DNA of 64,000 nt from Afipia massiliensis (GTDB taxonomy: Bacteria; Pseudomonadota; Alphaproteobacteria; Rhizobiales; Xanthobacteraceae), in assembly GCF_014203115.1 (NCBI RefSeq), contig NZ_JACHIJ010000001.1, positions 806,001 to 870,000 of the forward strand. Direction: 5' to 3'. A program made the translations under genes and the position numbers. Positions 56,162 to 64,000 of this stretch are shown here, in pieces; the stretch's first letter is position 1; the number at the start of each line of letters is the position of its first letter. The notes under the pieces were generated by a model. The model did no database searches. It worked only from the letters and a program-made list of their open reading frames with translations, and was not told the origin of the DNA.

Positions 56162-57382
56162 TCAGTCCTTCGGGCGCAGCTTCTCGACTTCCGCATCGCT
56201 CGGCAGGAAATCCTCGCCCTTGCGATACACAGAGTCGACCATCACACCCTTGCCGTCCTTCAGCGCTGTCTTGCCGACATAGGCACCGAGCGTCGATTGG
56301 TGATCATTCTTGCGGAAGGTGATCTGGCCGAACGGCGACGACATCGACAGGCCTTCTGCCGCTGCGATCATCTTTTCCGGATCGGTCGAATTGGCCTTGG
56401 TGAGAATCGCAGCCGCGGCCTTGATCGTCTGATAGCCGACGATGGAGCCCAGCCGCGGATAGTCGTTGAACTTGCCCTGATAGGCTTTCAGGAACGCGTC
56501 GTGTTCGGGTGTCTTGATGCTGTACCAGGGATAACCGGTGACGATCCAGCCCGAGGGAGTTTCCTCCTTCAGCGGATCCAGATATTCCGGCTCGCCGGTG
56601 AGGAAGCTGACCACCGAGCGATCCTTGAACAGACCACGGGTGTTGCCTTCGCGGACGAACTTCACGAGATCCGCACCGAAGGTCACGTTGAGAATGGCTT
56701 CCGGATTCGAATTCGCCAGCGCCTGCACGATCGGGCCTGCATCGATCTTGCCCTGCGGCGGCCACTGCTCATCGACCCACTGGATGTCGGGCCGCTTCTC
56801 CGACAGCAACTTCTTGAAAATACCGACTGCCGACTGGCCGTACTCGTAGTTCGGCGCGATAGTTGCCCAGCGCTTCGCTGGCAGCTTGGCGGCCTCATCG
56901 ACCAGCATTGCCGCCTGCATGTAGTTCGATGGCCGCAGGCGGAACGTATAACGATTGCCTTTCGACCAGGTGATCGCGTCGGTCAAAGGCTCGGCAGCCA
57001 GGAAGAACACCTTCTTCTGCTTGGCGAAGTCGCTGACAGCGAGGCCGATGTTGGACAGAAACGTGCCGGTCAGCATCACCACGTTCTCGTTCGACACCAG
57101 TTCGTTCGCCGCGGTCTGCGCATCGGCAGGCTTACCGCTGTCATCTTTGGAGACAACGACCAGCTTCTTGCCGTTGATTCCGCCCGCCGCGTTGACCTCC
57201 TCGACCGCGAGCTGCCAACCCTTGCGATACGGCTCGGTGAACGCCGGCAATAGCGAATAGCTGTTAATCTCGCCGATCTTGATTTCGCCGCTCTGCGCCA
57301 TGGCGGACGGCGCCATGCTGCCGAACACCACGCAGAGACTTGCGCCTAACAGGCCTTTCAAAAGAAATTTGCGTCGTTGCAT
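56162..57382 (-). CDS. branched-chain-type ABC transporter substrate-binding protein
   Basis: 406 residues: a twin-arginine-like signal (MQRRKFLLKGLLGASL) and a LivK-type type I periplasmic binding fold with KIGEINSYSLLPAFTEPYRK and AVEEVNAAGGINGKKL. This family often binds aromatic acids as well as amino acids. Given the downstream permeases and the upstream catabolic genes, nicotinate or a related N-heterocyclic acid is the predicted ligand. It is 58 bp before the fused permease and 112 bp after the DUF1185 pair. Confidence 0.9.
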   Translation of the reverse strand: MQRRKFLLKGLLGASLCVVFGSMAPSAMAQSGEIKIGEINSYSLLPAFTEPYRKGWQLAVEEVNAAGGINGKKLVVVSKDDSGKPADAQTAANELVSNENVVMLTGTFLSNIGLAVSDFAKQKKVFFLAAEPLTDAITWSKGNRYTFRLRPSNYMQAAMLVDEAAKLPAKRWATIAPNYEYGQSAVGIFKKLLSEKRPDIQWVDEQWPPQGKIDAGPIVQALANSNPEAILNVTFGADLVKFVREGNTRGLFKDRSVVSFLTGEPEYLDPLKEETPSGWIVTGYPWYSIKTPEHDAFLKAYQGKFNDYPRLGSIVGYQTIKAAAAILTKANSTDPEKMIAAAEGLSMSSPFGQITFRKNDHQSTLGAYVGKTALKDGKGVMVDSVYRKGEDFLPSDAEVEKLRPKD

Positions 57383-57493
57383 CCCAGACCTCCAATGTTG
57401 GCGAAGCGTCTGCTTCGCCGTGACATCCGTCCATCCCTTCCCTCACTCGGGGATAGTCCGGCCATTCCTCTCGCTATCTCGGGAATCAGACGA

Positions 57494-58078
57494 CTATCGA
57501 AGGCCGTCCTCACCCTTGATCTCTCCAATCGTCAGCCCACCGACACGTGGCAGCGGCCGCCCGCTGTCGGTCACGGCAACCGCGACCATGATTTCGTTGG
57601 CGCGCGGCGCGTCGCTGATCTGCACTTCCATGCCGTCGAAATGACTGCGCACGAACGCCGCGTCCTTGTGACCGAGCGGAATATCCAGCACTGTTCCCAG
57701 CCCGCCGCGCTTTTTGGAAGACGGTATCAACGCAGCACCCTTGCCCAGCACCTTGCGCACCGGCGCACCCATTTTCGGATGCAAGATTGCTGCCGCATGC
57801 TCAAGCTCGCCATTTTCGCCGACCGCTGCCGCCTTGCCGTAGCTTTGCGCCTTGCTGCCTTCGATGCCCAATGCCGCAACCGCCCTGGCGGCAAGCAACT
57901 CGCCCAATTCCTCGCCAATAGCGACAAGCGGCGCTAGATCGTCGGCAAACTTTCCGGCAAACGGATTGTCGATCACCGCTATCGCCGCCGCGCGGCGAGT
58001 CGGCGGCGAGACATCCCGCCCACCCTCCATCAGCGTTTCCTCGACCACTGTAACGATCTTGCGAATGACGGCACTCAT
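57494..58078 (-). CDS. amino acid synthesis family protein (DUF1185), second copy
   Basis: 194 residues of Pfam AA_synth/DUF1185, whose biochemical function is unknown despite the name. Conserved segments are DNPFAGKF, GENGELEHAAAI, SHFDGMEVQISDAPRANE and the end GEIKGEDGLR. It is the same length as the protein encoded immediately upstream and clearly a paralogue, ending in the same residues. The ATG overlaps the upstream stop by 4 bp. Position between catabolic enzymes and importer suggests a step on the ring-opened product, or a partner function in the pathway; this is inference. Confidence 0.82.
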   Translation of the reverse strand: MSAVIRKIVTVVEETLMEGGRDVSPPTRRAAAIAVIDNPFAGKFADDLAPLVAIGEELGELLAARAVAALGIEGSKAQSYGKAAAVGENGELEHAAAILHPKMGAPVRKVLGKGAALIPSSKKRGGLGTVLDIPLGHKDAAFVRSHFDGMEVQISDAPRANEIMVAVAVTDSGRPLPRVGGLTIGEIKGEDGLR

Positions 58079-58659
58079 CGCAGTCCATCCTCCCCCTTGA
58101 TCTCGCTAGCCTTGAGGCCACCGACCCGGGCATGAATCCGTGAACCGGTGGTCATCACAAGTGCAAGAAGCAATTCATCAGCACGCGGGGCGTCGGAGAT
58201 GCCGACTTCCATCGCATCGAAGTGGGACCGCACATAAGAAGCGTTGATGTGTGTCACCGGAACGTCAAGCCTGGCACCCGGGCCGCCAACCTTCTTGGCA
58301 GACGGCACGATAGCCTTCGCCTCGCCCAGAATTTCCCGCATCGCGTAGCCACCGGGCACATGCCACAACGCGCCGTGCTCCAGTTCACCGGCCGAACCAA
58401 TGATCGCTCCCTTGCCATATCCCTCAATCGCGGCAGGATCGCCACCGAGCGCCTTCAACAATGAGCCCGCCATCGCGATGCCAAGCGGCGTGAGATCGTC
58501 CATGAATCCGGCGATATCTTCGACATAACGCCCGGCAAACGGATTGCGGATCACACACAGGATCGCACCGCGGCGTAACGGCCGCGCCGCCGGCTTTCCA
58601 CCCTCATGGAAAATCTCTTCAATCAGAGTGACGCGTTTGCGGATCGCAATCTCAGGCAT
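58075..58659 (-). CDS. amino acid synthesis family protein (DUF1185), first copy
   Basis: 194 residues, a paralogue of the next gene, with RNPFAGRYVEDI, SAGELEHGALWHVPGG, SHFDAMEVGISDAPRADE and the end SEIKGEDGLR. The 5' end overlaps the UPF0280 gene by 8 bp and the 3' end overlaps its paralogue by 4 bp, so the products are probably made in equal amounts, perhaps as a heteromer. The function is unknown. Confidence 0.82.
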   Translation of the reverse strand: MPEIAIRKRVTLIEEIFHEGGKPAARPLRRGAILCVIRNPFAGRYVEDIAGFMDDLTPLGIAMAGSLLKALGGDPAAIEGYGKGAIIGSAGELEHGALWHVPGGYAMREILGEAKAIVPSAKKVGGPGARLDVPVTHINASYVRSHFDAMEVGISDAPRADELLLALVMTTGSRIHARVGGLKASEIKGEDGLR

Positions 58660-59560
58660 GCATCAGGCTTTCGGTTCGGGCCGTCGGGCGCTGTAACGGC
58701 GCGACGCCATCGACGATCCTCAGAGCGACAACGCACGTCTCACCCTGCAGGTGAAGTGCTGCACCATCGATCAATCCCGCAGCAAGCAACAGCCGCGCAC
58801 AATCCGCGCCAGCCTCGAGAGCAACAGCAATATCGTCTGGTGGCAAATGGCCGACATCCCGGGTGACGAGACGCGCACCGAGATCGCTGTCGAGCTGAAT
58901 CTCAGTCGCCGGGCAACGGACAACGGCCGGATGCCCCGGCAGATTCACCGAATTGGCGATAATGGTCGCGGCAGCATCGGCCTGCGCAGCAGTTCGCGCC
59001 AGAACCGTGATTGCGTCAGCAATACCCAATGAGAAACTGCGCCCACGCCATCCGCTGGTCGCGACACCTCGTGTCGGATCGCTCGCCGCAATAACCGTCG
59101 TCCCGATCAAGGCCGGTGTATCTGGCCGGTCTACCAGGCCGACCGTGAAGTGCTCGCCACTGGCAAGATGCAGCGCAATATCGCCGCCGTTGTTGACATA
59201 GGCGCGATCGAGATCGGCTGCTTGCGTCATGGCGCCAAGAATTTCTTCGGCAACGGAACCGGCGACCGCCGCCATCGGCGTGATGAAATGATCCGTGGCA
59301 AACGGCGCGACCGCGTCATGCATACGGCGCGCAACAACGCTGTTCAAGGAGCAGACGTCAGGCCGCGCAGCCTTGCGCAGTTCCGGCAACTCTTCGCAAA
59401 GTTCGTCGAGGAGTCCGGTGAATCGCCGAATGGAAGCTTCATATGCCGCACGAAGAGCAGCCCCCGCGCCTCGCGCCTCCACAATCAGATCAATGGGGCC
59501 GTCCTGCAGGTGAAGCCTCCTGCCGTCCGCCAGCCATCCGATCTGCGGGAGCCGTGTCAT
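58652..59560 (-). CDS. UPF0280 family protein, ApbE-like fold
   Basis: 302 residues of UPF0280, a family related in fold to ApbE flavin transferases. Recognisable parts are VAGSVAEEILGAM near residue 90, YVNNGGDIALHL and GVATSGWRGRSFSLGIADAI, the last two similar to ApbE substrate-loop motifs. No signal peptide is visible. It overlaps the 6-hydroxynicotinate reductase gene by 4 bp. A role in covalent flavin attachment to that reductase is an attractive inference, unproven. Confidence 0.82.
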   Translation of the reverse strand: MTRLPQIGWLADGRRLHLQDGPIDLIVEARGAGAALRAAYEASIRRFTGLLDELCEELPELRKAARPDVCSLNSVVARRMHDAVAPFATDHFITPMAAVAGSVAEEILGAMTQAADLDRAYVNNGGDIALHLASGEHFTVGLVDRPDTPALIGTTVIAASDPTRGVATSGWRGRSFSLGIADAITVLARTAAQADAAATIIANSVNLPGHPAVVRCPATEIQLDSDLGARLVTRDVGHLPPDDIAVALEAGADCARLLLAAGLIDGAALHLQGETCVVALRIVDGVAPLQRPTARTESLMHA

Positions 59561-61026
59561 GGGCGCGATCTCGGCTCAGAAGTTTGTCGCGGCAATTGAC
59601 GGATTTCCGTACTGTCCTTCAATGACGCCAATGGCCGCACGTGATCCATGTGACCGCCGAGCGCGGCATAATCCGAAAGCCGCAGGGTGAACTCGATGGG
59701 CGCAACCAACGCAGGTGTTGGCACATACCCGAAAGCTCCTTCCGGAACCTGCGTCACATCGACCATGAAGGTGATGCCGCCGCCCGGCCAGACATAAACT
59801 GGAGCACCACCGCAGGTTACCGAGGTCAGCGCATCCTTCACCGACCGCGTAAGCCGCACGGGGTTATCGGTGACGCCCGCCCTCAGCGATCCGCCCGCGC
59901 CGCCCATGAACAGCACCGTGCACAGGGCCGGTTCGCAGTTTTCCTGAATCCGCTCAACCGATAGCTTGAGGTCGGCCGGCATCTCCTTCTCGACGGGTTT
60001 CAGCGCCTCGTCGAGTTCGAAATAAGCGGCGTGCTCGCCGGTGGTGCTCACCATCATCATCCGCATGCCGGGATGCGCTGTCTTGGGATCGAATGGACCC
60101 AGCACCGAAAGCGGATCGGAGATGTTGGTCCCACCCCAGCCGGTGCCGGGCTCCGCGACCTGGAAATAACGTCCGGGTGTTGAGCGGCGGCCCTTCATCT
60201 TGATGCCGGTGTCGGGAATATCGAGAAGTTTTCCAGCCTGATGCTCGGACAAAACGCCAGTGATGTGATCGTCCACCACGACAACCTCATCGACTTTGCC
60301 ATGCCACTGCTTGGCGAACATGCCTATGGTGGCGGAGCCGCAACCGACGCGCATCCGCTCCTCAGTGACGCCGTTGACGATCGGCGGGTAACCAGCCTGC
60401 ACCACGACCGTCGCGCCACCGTCGATTGTGAGTTCGACAGGCTTGCCGTTGGACAGATCCATCAGCGCGTCGCACGTGACGCGCCCCTCTTTCTTCGATC
60501 CCCCGGTCAGGTGATGCACACCGCCGAGGGACAGCATCTGCGAACCGTACTCGCCGGTCGTGACATGCCCCACCGCCTCGCCCTGCACGCGCACCGTCGC
60601 GGTTTCAGGCCCGAGATAGCGATCGGTGTCGATCTTCACCTTGACGCCGCAGTAGCTGAAGATGCCCTCGGTCACCACCGTGACCATATCGACACCGTCT
60701 ATCTCGGAAGAAACGATGAACGGCGCAGGCTTGTAATCGGGATAGGTGGTACCGGCGCCAATGGCCGTGACGAAAACGCCAGGCTCATGAACGATCTTGC
60801 CGTCCCAATCGCCACCGGCCTGAAACGGAACCAGCCGACCGCCATGCGAAACCGTGCGCTCAAGCACCACATGCGGATCGACGCGCACTAACTCGCCATT
60901 GTTGTTTGCATAGCGATCACACGCACCCGCGGCGCCGGGCTTGATGTAACACATCACCGGGCACGCATCGCAGCGGATCTTGTCCGCGCTGCCGGACGCT
61001 GTAACGGAGGTCACCTCGGTTTGCAT
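59557..61026 (-). CDS. 6-hydroxynicotinate reductase-like iron-sulfur protein
   Basis: 489 residues. An N-terminal cysteine cluster (Cys19, Cys22, Cys26, Cys36 in CDACPVMCYIKPGAAGACDRY without its flanks) can hold a [4Fe-4S] centre, followed by a large domain with GCGSATIGMFAKQWHGKVDE and GGTNISDPLSVLGPF. The protein fits 6-hydroxynicotinate reductase, which in E. barkeri reduces 6-hydroxynicotinate to 1,4,5,6-tetrahydro-6-oxonicotinate. The neighbouring enamidase and hydroxylase supply the adjoining steps. The start is ATG 61026 (MQTEVTSVT); the frame is open a little further. It is first in the long minus-strand operon. Confidence 0.83.
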   Translation of the reverse strand: MQTEVTSVTASGSADKIRCDACPVMCYIKPGAAGACDRYANNNGELVRVDPHVVLERTVSHGGRLVPFQAGGDWDGKIVHEPGVFVTAIGAGTTYPDYKPAPFIVSSEIDGVDMVTVVTEGIFSYCGVKVKIDTDRYLGPETATVRVQGEAVGHVTTGEYGSQMLSLGGVHHLTGGSKKEGRVTCDALMDLSNGKPVELTIDGGATVVVQAGYPPIVNGVTEERMRVGCGSATIGMFAKQWHGKVDEVVVVDDHITGVLSEHQAGKLLDIPDTGIKMKGRRSTPGRYFQVAEPGTGWGGTNISDPLSVLGPFDPKTAHPGMRMMMVSTTGEHAAYFELDEALKPVEKEMPADLKLSVERIQENCEPALCTVLFMGGAGGSLRAGVTDNPVRLTRSVKDALTSVTCGGAPVYVWPGGGITFMVDVTQVPEGAFGYVPTPALVAPIEFTLRLSDYAALGGHMDHVRPLASLKDSTEIRQLPRQTSEPRSRP

Positions 61027-61110
61027 GACCAAACTCGCGTGCAAGCCAGCGAACTGATGCGCGGCGCCAATGCCGCGAGGATTAGTTCAGTCAGTCCGCA
61101 TTGGCATTTT

Positions 61111-61124
61111 GTTCGTATACGAAC
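61111..61124. promoter_or_regulatory. GTATAC palindrome in front of the 6-hydroxynicotinate reductase operon
   Basis: GTTCGTATACGAAC is a perfect 14-bp palindrome, 85 bp upstream of the reductase ATG. It shares the TTYGTATACRAA core with 61280-61295. The 326-bp gap (61027-61352) holds no supported gene. Confidence 0.75.
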
Positions 61125-61279
61125 GATGTTGCGCGCAGTCACGAAAGCTGTCAAGCGCCGTCGCGCGCGAAAACCGGAACTGCCGAATAAAAACTCAATT
61201 GCCTACTTCCCGTGTTCACAAATCGTGCAATGCATCATCGCGCGGGACACGCGCCACTTGGGCGCATCATGCGCTTGCA

Positions 61280-61295
61280 CGTTTGTATACAAACG
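61280..61295. promoter_or_regulatory. GTATAC palindrome in front of the hydroxylase genes
   Basis: CGTTTGTATACAAACG is a perfect 16-bp palindrome, 57 bp upstream of the small-subunit ATG. With the sites at 61111-61124 and 50831-50844 it defines one regulatory motif. Confidence 0.75.
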
Positions 61296-61352
61296 GTATC
61301 GTCACCGTGAAGCATTACCGACCTTTTGCAGCGCAGCAGATCGGACCGTACG

Positions 61353-61841
61353 ATGAACGTGGTGCAGGAAATGATCCGGCTGACGGTGAACGGCAGGATC
61401 CACGATGTCGGCGCCGCGCCCGACACCCCGCTACTTTATGTGTTGCGCAACGATCTTGAGTTGAACGGCCCCAAGTATGGCTGCGGGCTCGGCGAATGCG
61501 GCGCTTGCACCGTCATCATCGACGGTGTGGCAGCCCGCTCCTGCTTGATACCGGTCAGCGGCTGTGTGCAGCGAAACATACTGACGCTCGAAGGCCTCGG
61601 ATCGCGCGATCATCCCGACCCTGTGCAGGAAGCCTTCATCGAGGAGCAGGCCACGCAATGCGGTTACTGCCTTAACGGCATGATCATGAGCACGAAGGCT
61701 CTTCTCATGCAGAACCCGCGCCCCTCGGAAACGGAGGTGCTCCAGGCCTTGCGATACAACCTGTGTCGGTGTGGCGCGCACGTCGAAATCCTGCGTGCCG
61801 TCATGCGTGCCGCGGGTCATGCCGTTGAAGGACACGAATAA
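61353..61841 (+). CDS. molybdenum hydroxylase [2Fe-2S] subunit, NicA-like
   Basis: 162 residues with the two cluster domains of the xanthine-dehydrogenase family. The plant-type site is Cys44, Cys49, Cys52 and Cys64 (YGCGLGECGACTV then ARSC); the helical-domain site is QCGYCLNGM with LCRCGAH. It passes electrons from the molybdenum subunit. Its size matches the NicA subunit of nicotinate dehydrogenase. The start is ATG 61353; a second in-frame ATG at 61371 is possible. The stop overlaps the next ATG by one base (TAATG). Confidence 0.9.
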   Translation: MNVVQEMIRLTVNGRIHDVGAAPDTPLLYVLRNDLELNGPKYGCGLGECGACTVIIDGVAARSCLIPVSGCVQRNILTLEGLGSRDHPDPVQEAFIEEQATQCGYCLNGMIMSTKALLMQNPRPSETEVLQALRYNLCRCGAHVEILRAVMRAAGHAVEGHE

Positions 61842-64000
61842 TGGTGGCGGATTCGCAGACGGATCGAGCCTCTCACTCCGGATCGCTATCCGTCGTTCGA
61901 CCGGCATCTTCCAGCAATACTGGATCGGCTTTCGAGACCTTCATCAAGATCACCGCGAACGGGATTGTCACAGCGTTCAACGGTCATGTCGATCTCGGGA
62001 CCGGCATCCGTACGGCGCTTGGGCAGATCGTCGCGGAAGAGCTGGACGTCTCGTTCGCGCGTGTCATCGTCGTACTGGGCGACACTTCGCTCGTTCCCAA
62101 TCAAGGGGCGACTATCGCGAGCGAAACCATCCAGATCACTGCGGTACCACTGCGTAAAGCGGCCGCGCAGGCACGTCACTTTCTGATCGCACGCGCCGCG
62201 CAAAGGCTTCAGCTACCGGAAAGTGAACTATCGGTAGAGGATGGCCTGATCCGGGGTCACGATAACCGCAGCATCAGTTACGGCGAACTGATCGGAGACG
62301 AAACCATCCGGCTCGATCTCGCCGATGATGTCTCGGTCAAAGCGGTCGAATCCTACAAAATCGTCGGACAATCGACCCCGCGCGTCGATCTCCCGGCCAA
62401 GGCAACCGGTGAACTGGTCTACGTGCATGATGTGCGCGTTCCCGGCATGCTGCATGGGCGCGTGGTGCGTCCGCCCTACGCCGGTGTCGATGCCGGAAGT
62501 TTCGTCGGGACCAGCCTGATTGCCGTCGATGAATCGTCGGTTCGCGATATTCCCGGCATGGTGTCGGTTGTGCAGATCGGCGACTTCGTCGGTGTCGTCG
62601 CCGAACGCGAGGAAAACGCGGTCAAGGCGGCCGCTCAACTCAAGGTGACATGGAAACCGACACCGACGCTGCCCAATCTGAAAGATATCGAAACGGCGCT
62701 CCGCGCTAATCCGAGTACGCTACGCAAATTGCTCGACAAAGGCGACGTGGATTCTGCCATCGCGGATGCGGCGAAGCCGATGCAGCGGACCTACATCTGG
62801 CCGTACCAGATGCACGGATCAATCGGACCTTCGTGTTCTGTGGCAGATGTTCAGGAGGGATTCGCGCGGGTATGGTCCGGCACGCAGAATCCGCACATCC
62901 TGCGATCCGACCTCGCACTGCTTCTCGCACTGCCGGAAACCGAGATCGACGTGATCCGATTGGAGGCCGCCGGTTGCTACGGCCGCAACTGCGCCGATGA
63001 CGTCTCCGCCGACGCGGTGTTGCTGTCACGCGCGGTCGGCCGGCCGGTGCGCGTACAGCTAACCCGTGAGCAGGAACACGCGTGGGAGCCCAAGGGCACT
63101 GCGCAACTGATGGACGTCAACGGCGGCCTGCGTGGCGATGGCAGCGTCGCGGGCTATGACTTCGCCACGCACTATCCATCGAACGGAGCGCCGACGCTGG
63201 CGCTGCTGCTGACCGGCACCGTCCCGCCTGTTCCCGCGGTCTTTGAGATGGGCGACCGCACCGCGATCCCGCCTTATGACTACGATGCGATGCGAGTGAC
63301 CGCGCACGACATGCCACCCATCGTGCGGGCGTCGTGGTTTCGTGGCGTCTCGGCATTGCCCAATACGTTTGCGCACGAATCCTACATTGACGAACTCGCG
63401 GCCGAAGCCGGCGTCGATCCGATTGAATACCGCCTGCGCTATCTGAAAGATCCGCGTGCCGTCGATCTGGTCAAAGCCGTCGCCAAGCGCGCCGATTGGA
63501 CGCCTCGTCCGCTCTGGAAAGAGCAGGAAGCCGAGGGCGATGTCGTGCGCGGGCGCGGCTTTGCTTACGCGCTCTATGTCCACAGCAAGTTCCCGGGCTA
63601 CGGCGCAGCATGGTCGGCCTGGATTGCGGACGTTGCGGTCAACAAATCGACCGGCGATGTGAGCGTGACCCGCGTCGTTGCCGCGCAGGATTCCGGGCTG
63701 ATGATCAATCCGGATGGCGTGCGCCATCAGATCCACGGCAACATCATCCAGTCCACCAGCCGCGCACTGATGGAAGAGGTCTCGTTCGATCGCGCAGCCG
63801 TGGCCAGCCGGGAATGGGGCGCCTACCCGATCATCACATTCCCGGACATTCCCAAGATCGATGTCTTGATGCTGCCACGGCAAGATCAGCCGCCGCTCGG
63901 CGTCGGTGAATCAGCATCGGTCCCGAGCGCCGCAGCAATCGCGAACGCAATTTTCGATGCAACCGGTGTGCGCTTCCGCGAACCCCCGTTCACGCCCGAG
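61841..64000 (+). CDS. molybdopterin-binding hydroxylase large subunit (3' end beyond window)
   Basis: 720 codons are visible without a stop. The chain has the aldehyde-oxidase/xanthine-dehydrogenase architecture: an N-terminal part with NGHVDLGTGIRTALGQIVAE, YVHDVRVPGMLHGRVVRPP near 190-210, the cofactor region GYGRN-like CYGRNCADDVSADA, and the active-site motif GVGESASVPSAAAIANAI near 688-705 with the catalytic Glu. No cytochrome c domain is seen in the visible part; NicB carries such domains at its C-terminus. Predicted reaction: hydroxylation of nicotinate or a related ring at C6 with water as oxygen source. Substrate assigned by context. Confidence 0.88.
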   Translation, partial: MVADSQTDRASHSGSLSVVRPASSSNTGSAFETFIKITANGIVTAFNGHVDLGTGIRTALGQIVAEELDVSFARVIVVLGDTSLVPNQGATIASETIQITAVPLRKAAAQARHFLIARAAQRLQLPESELSVEDGLIRGHDNRSISYGELIGDETIRLDLADDVSVKAVESYKIVGQSTPRVDLPAKATGELVYVHDVRVPGMLHGRVVRPPYAGVDAGSFVGTSLIAVDESSVRDIPGMVSVVQIGDFVGVVAEREENAVKAAAQLKVTWKPTPTLPNLKDIETALRANPSTLRKLLDKGDVDSAIADAAKPMQRTYIWPYQMHGSIGPSCSVADVQEGFARVWSGTQNPHILRSDLALLLALPETEIDVIRLEAAGCYGRNCADDVSADAVLLSRAVGRPVRVQLTREQEHAWEPKGTAQLMDVNGGLRGDGSVAGYDFATHYPSNGAPTLALLLTGTVPPVPAVFEMGDRTAIPPYDYDAMRVTAHDMPPIVRASWFRGVSALPNTFAHESYIDELAAEAGVDPIEYRLRYLKDPRAVDLVKAVAKRADWTPRPLWKEQEAEGDVVRGRGFAYALYVHSKFPGYGAAWSAWIADVAVNKSTGDVSVTRVVAAQDSGLMINPDGVRHQIHGNIIQSTSRALMEEVSFDRAAVASREWGAYPIITFPDIPKIDVLMLPRQDQPPLGVGESASVPSAAAIANAIFDATGVRFREPPFTPE

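Overview
The window is a GC-rich chromosomal segment of an alphaproteobacterium, most likely from the Bradyrhizobium/Rhodopseudomonas/Afipia group (Nitrobacteraceae). This placement rests on codon and GC character, on intergenic palindromes typical of these genomes, on a complete periplasmic Sox system, on a fused transaldolase/glucose-6-phosphate isomerase, and on a reductive N-heteroaromatic (nicotinate-type) catabolic cluster. I found no rRNA, tRNA, CRISPR array, prophage or intact insertion sequence. Both ends cut through genes: a metallo-beta-lactamase-fold gene on the left and a molybdopterin hydroxylase large subunit on the right.

Layout. 0-3.1 kb: an aromatic-ring-type FAD monooxygenase, a DUF2783 protein and a metallo-beta-lactamase-fold hydrolase form a tightly overlapping minus-strand operon facing a MarR regulator; large inverted repeats lie between them. 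3.2-5.3 kb: a methyl-accepting chemotaxis protein. 5.4-13 kb: class Ia ribonucleotide reductase (nrdA, nrdB) and metE are transcribed divergently, each behind its own cobalamin riboswitch, so both B12-independent isozymes should be switched off together when B12 is present.

13-30 kb: thiosulfate/sulfide oxidation. Minus-strand genes are soxYZBCD, a SoxE-like cytochrome, a DsrE-like protein and soxF, followed by a cytochrome c. Plus-strand genes are soxA, soxX and a GlcG/HbpS-like protein. A second divergent pair, soxVW (minus) and soxS-soxR-soxT (plus), surrounds a 20-bp palindrome. A further DsrE-like protein and a second YeeE/YedE channel close the region. The roles fit together: SoxXA attaches the substrate to SoxYZ, SoxB hydrolyses the sulfate group, SoxCD oxidises the sulfane sulfur, SoxV/W/S keep thiols reduced, SoxR senses persulfide and SoxT-type channels import sulfur compounds. 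An unusually repeat-rich 1.2-kb gap (23.65-24.87 kb) interrupts the region.

30-42 kb: central and fatty-acid-type metabolism. It holds tal-pgi, a beta-hydroxyacid dehydrogenase and an aldehyde dehydrogenase opposite a LysR regulator, a small coupled ORF plus a PAS protein, two acyl-CoA dehydrogenases with an enoyl-CoA hydratase, and a lone Wzz/GumC-like protein. 42-50 kb: a Ugp-like ABC importer with a phosphodiesterase-type (EEP) enzyme, facing a GlpR/DeoR-like regulator across a near-GlpR operator, followed by a Na/Pi cotransporter.

50-64 kb: the most interesting region. It carries ferredoxin-NADP reductase, enamidase, a MarR regulator, a complete branched-chain-type ABC importer with fused LivH-LivM, two tandem DUF1185 (AA_synth) proteins, a UPF0280 protein, 6-hydroxynicotinate reductase and a two-subunit molybdenum hydroxylase. 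Palindromes with a GTATAC core lie in front of the hydroxylase, the reductase operon and the divergent enamidase/ferredoxin reductase pair, which points to one regulon: hydroxylation, reductive dearomatisation and enamide hydrolysis of nicotinate or a close N-heterocycle, with its own importer and electron supply.
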